Assembly: GCA_021234155.1 (NCBI GenBank)
Contig: JAJEKV010000008.1
Span: forward strand, 8,896,445 to 8,960,444
Length of the DNA stretch: 64,000 nt
DNA from: Isoetes taiwanensis
Lineage: Eukaryota; Streptophyta; Lycopodiopsida; Isoetales; Isoetaceae
Reading direction: 5' to 3'
The notes under the pieces are model-generated. The model did no database searches and was not told the DNA's origin. It saw only the letters and a list, made by a program, of their open reading frames with translations. The translations under genes and the position numbers were made by a program. Shown one piece after another: positions 11,899 through 22,068 of this stretch (the first letter of the stretch is position 1; every line of letters begins with the position of its first letter).

Positions 11899-12990
11899 AA
11901 TGGCTGCAAACGACTGTGAGATTCTTTCTTTCACTGCAAATGACGTGATAATCTCATCACCTGGTAAAAGATTGAGAATGGTATGCTCTTTTGTGAATGG
12001 AGAATGTCAACTGTCTAGGAAATGGTTGTGAGAGTTTTCAATTTCGTAATGAAAAATTGTATGTTGTGCAATCCAAGAGTGGTAGAGGAATGACTATTCT
12101 TCTTGACGAAGTTGTGAATCAAGAGGGGCAGAGTATGTATGTGGCCCTAGCCTGTAATGGGAACTTTGTCAAAGTCGAAGGCACACCTATTATTCTTGAG
12201 GTCAGCACTCCTCATGCACCAATAATTGTTGATAGTCCAATCCAGCATATTCGTGAGAGTACTGTAAACATTGTTTCCACGTTTCAAACTCTCGTTAATA
12301 GCTTTGGATCTAGCAAACTTAAGAGATTGTGTTCATCTGTTACTGCACCAATATCAGTGAGATGTCTACCCTCTAATTACAATGGCAATGTGGTATTTGA
12401 GCTACCTCCAGATGATTTGAATTCTATGGCAGGCATGGAAAGAAGGTTTGATCCACATCTCTGGACGAAGTCCGAGAAGACAAGTCATTCATTCGATGGC
12501 ATAGTTAAATATTCCAAGCGTTGTGGTCATTTAAGGTGCATGAATCCAACGTGTGACTATTTTCTTTCCAGAAGTGTGCCAAATGATGTCCAGTGGATGG
12601 GAACAATGTCTTCAATGGCACACAAATAAGTACATATTCCAAGAGCATCTAAATTTGTGCAGGGCATGGGGATCAGCACCCACTGCAGAAGATGTTGAGG
12701 TTGCTTTTCAAAATATTGTCAGTTGGTGGCCTGGAAAAACTAGCCCTTCAGACATAAGTTCATTAGGCTCGTGGCTAGCATGGTGACATCAAAGAGTGAG
12801 CAGATGGGGCAACTTCATGGAGGATGGAGTGAATCTAGCAACTGCAGCTCAAATCCCTAACACTAATCTATCAGAATCTGTGCATGCTAGTTGGCTAGCA
12901 TCAAAATGGCGACTGGTGCGACATGCCACAATAGAATATTCTAAAGAATATTCTTCCATGGAACCCTCCAAGCCATCTCAAAAAAAACCC
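11899..12990 (+). pseudogene. Transposase-like gene with Cys ligands, frameshifted
   Basis: A first ATG at 11899 opens MAANDCEILSFTANDVIISS, but the frame must shift near 11990 to join 12003-12629. That part reads on to SKRCGHLRCMNPTCDYFLS, a CG-x2-RC-x3-TC cluster resembling the zinc-ligand region of transposase-derived plant proteins. A second shift near 12600 leads to HLNLCRAWGSAPTAEDVEVAF, and a stop at 12784 precedes NTNLSESVHASWLASKW. The NLxExxHxxW pattern resembles the C-terminal part of several DDE transposase families. I infer a dead transposase gene but cannot name the superfamily, and catalytic acids could not be assigned. Confidence 0.4.
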
Positions 12991-13007
12991 TCCAAATAAA
13001 ATTCCCC

Positions 13008-13160
13008 CATTCAAAAATATTTTGAGCAACACATAATACTGCATTCCATCATTACTTACAATAAAAAAAGCCTGCCTCCTACCGTAGGTCAAGGTGGGCC
13101 ACAATCATAAATAAAGTTAGCAACAAGGAGAGTAGGACCTTGTTGCCAAAGCCCTACCCT
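13008..13160 (-). other. Repeat tail plus nested stem-loop, second family
   Basis: 13012-13067 is the same 55-bp tail found after copy B at 15721-15775. It is followed by CCTCCTACC and a stem-loop: GCAACAAGG (13120-13128) pairs with CCTTGTTGC (13138-13146), and GGGC (13096-13099) pairs with GCCC (13151-13154), then CCTACC. The arrangement matches the stem-loop beside the Penelope-like element at 19027-19108 with different stem sequences. It is probably the 3' region of a related element whose RT is missing here. Confidence 0.55.
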
Positions 13161-13601
13161 ACCTATATTGCCTAACTCGTATTTTGCTTTGAAATAACCA
13201 AATGGCAAAGTGACTTATTTTTGAAAGTATCATCTTTCTAACAAAAGGTGTACCAAATATACACCTTGGTAAGAGCAATAGTATGGGCCAATGCCAATAG
13301 ACTAAGAGCCCTTGGTAAGAGCAATAGTATGGGCCAATGCCAAAAGACTAGGAGCCGTATGATGTAGCTTCCATGTCAAGTTCCATCGAAATAATTTCAT
13401 CAATAATAACTGACCTGTTATCTCTATTTCCGAATGGATTTTCTTATTTCTTCTTGATTATTCGTATCATAGCTCTCGTCCTGTACATGTGAAGTAAGCA
13501 TTTTTTAGTAAAATAGAATTAAGAGAAAAGACCACCTGATATGTAACCATGATCTTGGCTACTGGTATAACCAATAAACTGGAGTTAAGAACAAAAAAAC
13601 C
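13161..13601. other. AT-rich spacer with a 47-bp duplication
   Basis: The phrase ggtaagagcaatagtatggg is repeated at about 13269 and 13314 with its surroundings. No coding sequence is seen. Confidence 0.4.
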
Positions 13602-15775
13602 TTTGAAATCCATCAAATCCTAAGACCTTCAGGACTTTTAATCATGAAATGACCTTTGCAAGAACAAGTCATGATTCAATAAGCAGCCCTAAGTCCAACC
13701 AGGTGTAATTGTACTTAGGCCAAAGACATGGTTACGAAAAATACTTTCCATTAATGATTATAAAAATCTTATACATCCTCAGCCATCTTAAAAAGTTGTA
13801 ATCATTTAAATAAAGAAGTACCTTGTATGGTAGAAAGCAAGCCATCATTACTTGCATTCGTAGCAGAAGCATTATAAAATACCATGTACAATTAACGCCA
13901 TTTCCAATGTCATTTAAAATGTTTTAAACATTTTTTAGAATCAGAAACAGCCTTGAGCAGTCTTTGAAATATTCATAACATGAATAAAGAAACATAGCAA
14001 GGAGTAAAAGACCCTGTTACCTGCACCACAAGAACAAAAACAAGCATTAGTCATGGTTGTCATGCACTGGGTAGCAGGTGTCATGGGGTCTTTTAAGTTC
14101 AACACCCTTCACCTTGCTTGTAACCTACAGAAAACAAGGATAAAAGATTTTCATGCATCCTAGAACAAAGGCAAAGTAAATGACATGCCCATAATTATAC
14201 TGTTCAAAAGGTGCCCTGTGCTTCTGGTCAAATTGCAGATTACACGTAATGCATCCACTTTTAAGTTCAGCTAGGATGCATAGGTCCTGTTGAGCTTATG
14301 AGTGGCCATCATTTAATTCCATGTCAGTAATATGACCACCATACAATATGCAAACTTAACTTCCGAAGTGGTCCAGGTCTGCCTCTGTCTTATGATGATC
14401 ATAGCTAGCAGGTCTTCAAAAACATTATTAATAGCAACTGTACTCTGCATATGCCTTAACTAATTATGTACAGAACTGTATAGGATTGAGAGTTAAGGAA
14501 AATATATTTTGAACTACATGCGGTATCATAAATGCGTTGTACAATTCACAAACGCAATGCATATGTCAGCTCTACAAATGTCACAAGGATCTATATGCCA
14601 AACCCATGCAAGCAAGATAACTATGCTGTTACAGGCCTTGTTTCATAGCCAAAATAAAAAAGTGCGAAAAAGCGCCTATGCTCAGAGATACATACTATTA
14701 TGCATCCAAACTTGCAGATCTGGTAAGTTTTTTCCTCGTGCAACCCAAACTAAAAGTCCTGCCCCTCGGTGATTATGGCAGAGGTCAGCTACAAGATGTA
14801 GATTAGATATAATAGACATTAGCTAAATGCATTAAGGCCAAATATCTTTTGCTCAAAGTTAAGTAACAATATGCATTAATTAAAGCATAAGATATTAGAA
14901 CTTCCAGATCTATGCCTTTTAGCAGCCAAGTTTGCTAAGACACTAACAATGGCACCCATCTCGGTAACATGCATTAACCATAATAGATACCAAATTAAAG
15001 ATCCGTCACTACAAGCTTTGCACTTATATCTGATAAAAGCAACTAATTTTCAAGCATATTACCAAGTCATAGACCATCAGATCTATAGCTATCCATTCTC
15101 AAAATTAAAAAATATGGTCTCAAACCTTATGAGTTCGTTGGAGATGGGAAGATCTATCCATGGCTTCAGTTCTGGTGCTGCCTCCAGGTTGCTCCATGGC
15201 ATGCATGTTGCATAGCTAATTTCTCACTAGAGCTTGCAGCCCCAGGGTTCTGATCAATAACTTCAATCTCAGAGATTACGATGGCAGCTCCGGCAGGATT
15301 AAACTAGATTCAAATATTTGCAGGTAGGAACAACTACAGTATCTAGGCTTTCGATTAAGCCTTTGCCAAGCCAGATGGCTCAATGCGCAGCACGTCTTGA
15401 GCTGGATGCAGTATATAACCTCAAAATGCTGAATTATCCAATGCCGTGGAGCATATGCTTGAGCAGTACGAACCCTAACAAACTCATGTTGATCAGCAAT
15501 CCAGGCAATATGCCAGCTCATGCACCATGCCATTTTCTATAAGACCATCGAGATTCGACAAGAAGATTTAGGTTACACCACTGTTTCAAATTTTCCATGG
15601 CCGAAAACCCTGGTAGAATATATTATTTCGAAAAACCCTTTCCAATAGACCTTACCCTTTAAAATTCTCACAATTCTCCAAATAGGAGACTTACTTTTAA
15701 TTTTTATCTCTTGCATTCAAAAATATTTTGAGCAACACATAATACTGCATTCCATCATTACTTACAATAAAAAAA
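13602..15775 (-). repeat. 2.1-kb direct repeat, copy B
   Basis: Second copy of the repeat at 6099-8200, extended by a 55-bp tail (atattttgagcaacac...) and an A-run that abuts the left terminal repeat of the Penelope-like element. Copy B keeps GTAGCAGGTG at 14071-14080, which completes an inverted pair with ACCTGC at 14019-14024; copy A has lost it. The minus strand at about 14060-14025 holds a good 3' splice site (ctaat branch-like, T-rich tract, GTGCAG then GTAAC) that recurs in the other family. Confidence 0.7.
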
Positions 15776-18700
15776 AAACCCCCAGTCTGAAGAAAACAAG
15801 TACAAGACTAGTTACCCAGACTTTTAAGACTAGAAATTCCATTTGGAATAAAAAGCCCATACACGTGCAACCTTGGATAGGTTAAGGTGCATAATAACCT
15901 AACCAAGCCTTGAAAGGATCGACAATAGAAGAAAAAGAAAATAAGTATACAACATGGAGTACATTAGTAATGTATAACTTTAAACCATTAAAGAAGCAAA
16001 TGAAAAAAACACTGAAAATTAAAAATTAATAAACAATGGTTAAACCACGTAAACGAATAGGAATATAAACAAATGTAGATAAAGATAAACAAAGGAAAAT
16101 AAAGATAAGGATACTAAATAATAACAAGGGAAGACAAGAAAGAAGATATAGTAGGAAACACACAAAAGATAAAAGAAAACAAGAAACAATATAAGCAGCC
16201 TGAAAGACTGAAATCCGAGAGTGACAGTAAGTAAAAAGTAGTTTAAGGAACATAATAAAGAAGCACAGGCACACCAAAACTTGAAAGGATAGAACGAAAT
16301 GGGAAAAAGAAACCGGTTAAATTAAGCTTACTGTCTTTATAATGGAACAGAGTAATAACAAAGAAGTACAAAAATAAGATAAACATACAACCAAAATGGA
16401 CATATAGAATGTTATCCATCAACAAAAGATTTGTAGAATATCACCAAAATTGAGGTTCAGTAGAAGTAGCTTTGCAAAGAAAAATAATGTCGAAAAAAAG
16501 TTTATGAGCATCAACATTGCTCCCAAGAACACCAAGTACACGCATGGAGGGTTGAGTCCGGTTACCTGTACCACAAGAAATTAGACAAGCATTAGAATGG
16601 TTGCCAATAACAGGGTAACAGGTAAGCAATGGACAAAACCGGCTTATCGCCTTTCACCACAATAACTTAGAAATATATTTAAAATTTAATATGTCAGAAA
16701 AACTTAAGAGAATACAGTGAAACAAGAAAAGACATAAGCACAAAAGATCATTAGATGGAAAAAAATGGTAGCTATGGCCAAACAATAGATCGATACTACA
16801 GAGAAAACGTATGGGACACCACCAAAATGGTAAATAACAAGGTAAGGAATGAACTTCTGTCTATAATTACTTATGCCAAGCGTCTGGAAACAAATAGCCA
16901 GGAATGAAATTATGTCTTGAGTTTCATAGGTCCAATATCTTAAAAACTGAAAATACCTAGCTGAAGTAGGACAAGGAACTAATTCATAATCTGGATCAAA
17001 CGTTGTAGCTTAAAAAGTGAATCAATCTAGGAACATAGCGGGAGAAAATAGGCCAGGGCAGAGATAAAGGAAAAGCTACAAGGCAAAGAATGAACTTATG
17101 TCACGTGTAACAAATGCTAAGTGCTAAAAACTGGCAATAATTAGCTACAGCAGGGTTATAAGGTTGGAATAAATTTATGTCTTGATTTATAAAGTTCCAG
17201 AATCTTAGCAACTGAAAACAACTAGCTAAGGAAGGATCAGAAAAAACTTCACAATCTGGATCAACAGTTTCAGATTAAAATGCGAAACAATCTAGTACCA
17301 CAGTGGTAAAAAAACAGGTCAGGGTAGAGCTATAGGAAAAGATTTAAGGTATCATAAGTATGAATAGGACAAGCAGCTCCAGAAAAGGACAACTCAAAGA
17401 AAAAATAAGGATAAATAATACTGTTCCCAGGATCTCTAGGACAAAAAGTGATAACCGAGTTGTTGCAGTAAATAGCAATTCATGAAACATCATTGAGCAT
17501 TGATCCATATATACATCAGCGTTAGTATACCAAAGGCAACAAGAAGATGATTTAACTAGAGTAAAACAAAGAAAACCAAGACAAGCGGTTTATCCAGTGC
17601 AGGGAATTCATAATATCATTAGCTCCCTATGACCTGTAACTTTATTTCTGAAATCACAGCGTAACATGACCACATGCATAACCATGTTATTCTATTGATA
17701 ATACTGAAGGCTAGTTAATGGAAATTGTATACCTAAGAAAAACCAGGAAGGCAATACCTAAGAAAAACCAGGAAGTCAAGAAAAATCGAAGCACATCAAG
17801 GCAATAACTACACGTTAATTATTTACTATAGAATAAGTGCGAGAAGAAATATCAGCAGCAATTTGATAAAAAAATAAGAGCATTTAGAGTGGGAGCAGAG
17901 AATTTAGCTCAACATGGAGAGACTTGTAGGAGACATGTGGGATCAACTATAAAAAGAAGGACACAAAAACCTGAGTGGTGGCTTTAGCGGGTACAGAGTC
18001 TTCAATAAATTCAGCATCATGGAGAAGAGAATTCGCAGCAGGACCATGTTCATCCGAGCTAATCAGAATGGGAGTGTTCACCTTCGGAACTGGAATTCCA
18101 ATATCAGGAACAAGATTGATCTGGCCAGAGCTGTTCCCTTCTTCTAAACTTGGTAAGATATTAGACACCGGTTTTGCCATAGCCTTTGTAGGCTTATGAA
18201 AAACAAATACACCCTTCCTCTTTTCAGTCAACCTCTTTTCCATTTGCAGTTTGAGTATAGTGGCTTTGTTTAAGCCACCCTTTTTCCTTCCCATACACCA
18301 GAATAACAACAGGAAGAAGATAGAGCAGCAACGAAAGGGAGCAGTAAGGAAAAAATCCGATCATACAAACAGGTTTAAATAGATCTTTAAGCAGCCGGAA
18401 ATGAACCTATCAGAGAAGATCCACCGTTTCAGCTTCCACCCGTAGGCTTTCCAGGCAGTGACCGCATGCAGGAAGACATCTCCAGCCATCTATAGCCGGA
18501 TTAGGTAAAAAAGAACCCTAAATTTGATATCTGTTATTGAACTTACATTATCGAAGATACCTTATTAACTAGGTCATGGAGCAATAAGGTTTACAGGATA
18601 ATTCCCCCATGGAGCAAACCACAAAACAACTTCTATTATTAAGAGAGCAAGCCAAACCAGTGGAGATATAGCAGAGAAAGATTGCCAAGGCACCAAAGGA

Positions 18701-18996
18701 GAAAATTCTTAAAGGTTATGTAGTAATGAAGGCTTACAGGACACTTCCCCCATGGGGCAAACCATAGAACAAATTGATTAATATTTTAAGAGAGCAAGCT
18801 AAACAAGAGGAGATAAAGTAGAAACCCTGCCAAGTCAACAAGGGAAAAAAAATTCCTAATGGATATAGAGCAAAGAAGGTTTAAAAGACCTTACCCCCAT
18901 GGGGCAAACCATAAAACAAGTTGAATTCTAACTTTAAGAGAGGAAGCTAAACAAGTGGAGATACAGCAGAAAATCCTGGAAAATATCATAAAGTAA
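15770..18996 (-). repeat. Penelope-like terminal repeat, downstream copy
   Basis: Aligns end to end with 25358-28586 apart from small indels, for example about 20 bp near 17212 and 18 bp near 18980. On the minus strand it begins TTTATGATATTTTCC and ends CAGACTGGGGG with a T-run. Internal features include an ATG exon (18294-17971), a pair TTACCTGT/ACAGGTAA at 16562-16624, and three similar blocks of about 140 bp around 18600, 18760 and 18900, each with a cccccatgg(g/a)gcaaacca core. Confidence 0.85.
17971..18294 (-). CDS. ORF1 first exon (MGRKKGGLN type), downstream repeat copy
   Basis: An ATG at 18294 opens MGRKKGGLNKATILKLQMEK, a strongly basic start (possibly nucleic-acid binding or a nuclear signal), followed by an acidic, proline- and serine-rich stretch. 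The frame ends ...ATTQ at CAG followed by GTTTTTGTG, a plausible 5' splice site. Reading on gives only ten more residues before a stop. The equivalent exon in the other repeat differs at a few residues. Being in the downstream repeat, this copy has no ORF1 body after it in this element. Confidence 0.5.
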
Positions 18997-19026
18997 AGTT
19001 ACATAAAAAAACCCTTCCTCCTACCT

Positions 19027-19108
19027 CAGTTTGGGAGGTCCCTAAAAAAGTCAATAAACGTTGCAACAGGGTGAGCAGGGCCCTGTTGCAACACAGGGAC
19101 CCTACCCA
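19027..19108 (-). ncRNA. Nested stem-loop in the RT 3' untranslated region
   Basis: Inner stem GTTGCAACAGGG (19060-19071) pairs perfectly with CCCTGTTGCAAC (19081-19092) around a 9-nt loop. Outer stem GGTCCC (19037-19042) pairs with GGGACC (19096-19101). CCTACC-type blocks flank both sides. It lies 50-130 bp past the RT stop codon. The same layout with different stems is at 13096-13154. The structure is seen in the sequence; a role in template recognition or processing is inference. No hammerhead core was found in it. Confidence 0.6.
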
Positions 19109-19158
19109 ACCCGTCAACGATATAAAGAATATTCATGGTCAAAAAGGAAAATAAAGAC

Positions 19159-21202
19159 TTACAGGATTTTTTTGAGGCAATAGGACACATCCTCAATGTC
19201 AAAAGGTAACCCTGGAAAGTCGTTAGTCTTGAGAGATTGTAGGACAATTCTGATAATATCTTTCTTTTGAAAACCATTATTGCAAAAAGTACTGATTAGG
19301 TCAGAAATGTCCTCGACCGCAGCTAGACAACTTGAATGTGCATACACGAAGGGAAGAATCTGAGAAACAATGACCTTGGAAGCTTGGCAATATGGTCTAC
19401 ATCCAGCTGCTTTAATGAACCTGTTAACTTTGAATTTCAACTTCCTCCTTTTATCATATCTGGAGTACTGAAAGAGGCCATTATTTGGGTCCAAAACATG
19501 GACGGAAACATTCAAAAAATTAATTCTGGCACCAATTTTACAATCTCTTCTGTACTCAGTTTCATCCTTTATTCCTAAGAGGCTCATATTATAGATAGAA
19601 CAATCTGAATCCAGAGCAAAAAATTGTTGTAGATCACCACCATTTATAACACATAGGTCATCTATATATCTAGAGGAAAACTGGAACCTGGAGATATCCA
19701 TAAATCTGTTCAGTTTAGCAAGTCTAGAGATGAACCTGAGCTCAAACCAGGCTAAATAAAGGTTGCACCAAGCAGGACTGCTAGAAAAACCCATGGGAAT
19801 ACCTTTCTTTTGTCTCCAAATCTTGGAGCCCATTTGAAGAAAACAGTTACAAAGCAGCCAACTGTTGATATTGCAGAACTCTTGTTTTGAAATTACCCGG
19901 CCAACAGAAGAGCCATCAATGAATTTTCTCCATTTCACTCTGAAAGAGCCAACAAAATTAGTAACCACTAATTTGGACAAGGGAGCTTTGTGAGACATAT
20001 AATCCCACACAAGGAAAGCCACATCATTGATAACTTCAACAATACCCTCATTTCCTTCTAGAGGGATATTTTCATAACACTTAGTAATGTCAATGGAAAA
20101 AACATTGAAGATTTTGGAAGGTAAGTTGAGGACAAAATCAAAGGCAGAGTTTATAAGCCAGCAAGGGCTAACTTTAACCCCCATCCATAGTCGTATTCCA
20201 ATGGGAAACAGCAGGCCAAAGTTCCACAAAACTATTCAAAATGGCAGTTAATAAATCTGAAATTTCTGTATAAATGGTGCCATGTGCATTGGTCAGCCAT
20301 CGATAATCCCCTTTGTGGGCTTTAAAAATCCCCATAAGATAAGGAAACCTATTGCTACCAGGTTCCTGCAAACCTAAGTAGCTAGAAATGTCATAAAAAC
20401 ATTTTGATTTAATATCACAAGCATTAGCTGCGATGATCTCAAAATCTGAACTGGAAAGCCTGATGAAGGCCATTTCTCTAATGTGATACTGGCAAATAAA
20501 AGAGGGATTATTGCCAGCTTTATCCACTTCAGAAATATAAAGGTTTTTCAATAACCAAACAATATTTTTCTTCACATTGCCATCATCCCATAAAAACCTT
20601 TTCTGATCCAAATTGTTTTTGAACAAAGAAATTCTGAGTTTAGCTAGGTGAAATAACTTATCTTTGATGGTCAAAATATCCAACTCAGAAAGATGTAATA
20701 AGCTAAATTGATGCACGGAAAAGAATTGCTCAACTGTGGCTTTAAAGTCAGCCAAAAATTTATCAACAGAAAGAGCATTATCAGGAATATGATTAAGGCC
20801 CGAAGATAAAGCAATTCTTAGTTTAGGGCAATGCACAATATTTAAATCCATGGTACGAATATGGCCAATGTCTCGGTCAACAAACCGCGCTAAGCTCGGA
20901 TTTTTGCAAGGACATTTCTTTGGTAAACCATCAGCAAACACCTCATATGGTTTGTATAATTTATCCCTTAACTGATCAATATATCTCCATCCAAATAGTG
21001 TACCATCTAAGAGATCAGTGGCAATCAGAGGTAAAGAATTTGAAAGGACTTCTTTGAAAATATCTCTGATGTTAAAATTCTCCAAAGATTTGGAAAAGAA
21101 TGTACTGTGCACTACCTTAGGCTTAGATTTATTTTTGACAGAATCAAATGCTTCTTTCCATTGCAATCCTTCATCACAGATCTTGAGCTTTGAGTAGCAT
21201 CC
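19159..21202 (-). pseudogene. Penelope-like reverse transcriptase, one frameshift
   Basis: Two overlapping minus frames make one RT. The N-terminal frame (from about 21202 to 20190) has KKCPCKN and GHIRTMDLNI, then VDKAGNNPSFICQYH and FPYLMGIFKAHKGDYRWLTN, matching the N-terminal RT signatures of Penelope-like enzymes. The C-terminal frame (20186-19159) has motif A SIDITKCYENIP, motif B GIPMGFSSSPAWCNLYLAWF, motif C RYIDDLCVIN, and the thumb-like YDKRRKLKF and SKVIVSQILPF. All catalytic aspartates are present. The frames join across a run of five G's at about 20188; four G's would give a single frame. No GIY-YIG endonuclease is seen. A candidate 3' splice site (TTTTTTTAG) precedes codon 1 of the block at 21202. 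Confidence 0.8.
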
Positions 21203-21544
21203 TAAAAAAAGTTTTAACTGGATTTCAGCAAAAAACAGGGACGAAAACATAACAGCACAAATACACAAAGGATTAACGAGAGTTCACAATCCTCATAAGA
21301 ACAAAGTGAAGAAAGAGAACAGAAGGATAAACAAGTTATCCATAGGAATAAAAGTTTTTTTGGAAATAGTAAATCACACCAAGGGAAAACTCTTTTCATA
21401 ATAACCCTTGGTGGATAAAGCAGAAATATACAAATGTAAAGAAAAACACAATGTAAAAATCGAAGAGCATAGACATAAAAGATAAAGAAACATATAAAAC
21501 ATTTTAACAATAGAAGAGGAGGAAAAGAGAGTATATATGCTAAC

Positions 21545-22068
21545 CTTGTGATATCCGTATAGTTCAGTTTTATCGCATCATTCCCATCAAAGTTTAGATC
21601 TCTGTTGCCTCCTTTGGTTACTGAGTATTCATCATTGGTCGGAAGGTTAACCATCTGTTTTCCTTTTTTATTTGCAGCCCCAATGTTGGAAGAAGAGAGT
21701 CTGGGATCCAAAGTGACCCTGGGAGGTCTTTTAGGTGTGAACATGCTGGAAGAAATATTGCTGTTGGAACTTTCCATCTTCTGAGGAGGAGCTTTTTTCC
21801 GGGCCATTTGTTCCATTCTAAAAGCCACAGGTCTAAGTGTTTTCTCAGCAATATCTGCCAATTTTGTGTTACCAAAAGCAGCCTTAAGATCACAGTTAGG
21901 TGTTTCAGCATACAAAAGGGTCATATTGATAAATACCCTTCTGACCTCAAGGTAAGAAAGGTAAGCAAGAACAGCTGGTTTAAGAACAATATGTAACATT
22001 TTAGTAAGGCCAACCATCTTAGCCATAGGAGAAGCACCAGGAAAAACCAAATCCAAGTTGCTCAAGAA
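21545..22068 (-). CDS. ORF1 3' part, downstream of the inserted element
   Basis: The frame runs from the insertion point to about 21545 (LSNLDLVFPGASPMAKMVG...KLNYTDITR). It ends in ACAAG followed by GTTAGC, a possible 5' splice site. Residues from about 85 onward are basic and serine-rich (EQMARKKAPPQKMESSNSN). The possible splice to the RT (acceptor at 21202) is out of phase by one base, so either another indel or separate translation is needed. Joining to the segment at 24242-25271 is in frame once the inserted element is removed. No domain recognised. Confidence 0.5.

Noticed and set aside
16026-16629. Hydrophobic minus-strand frames in both terminal repeats
   Set aside because: T-rich sequence read as Phe/Leu/Tyr gives membrane-like peptides; frames differ between copies by indels.
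19020-19110. Hammerhead ribozyme in the Penelope-like 3' region
   Set aside because: The core CTGANGA...GAAA was not found on either strand here, though it occurs by chance at 48337 without the partner.
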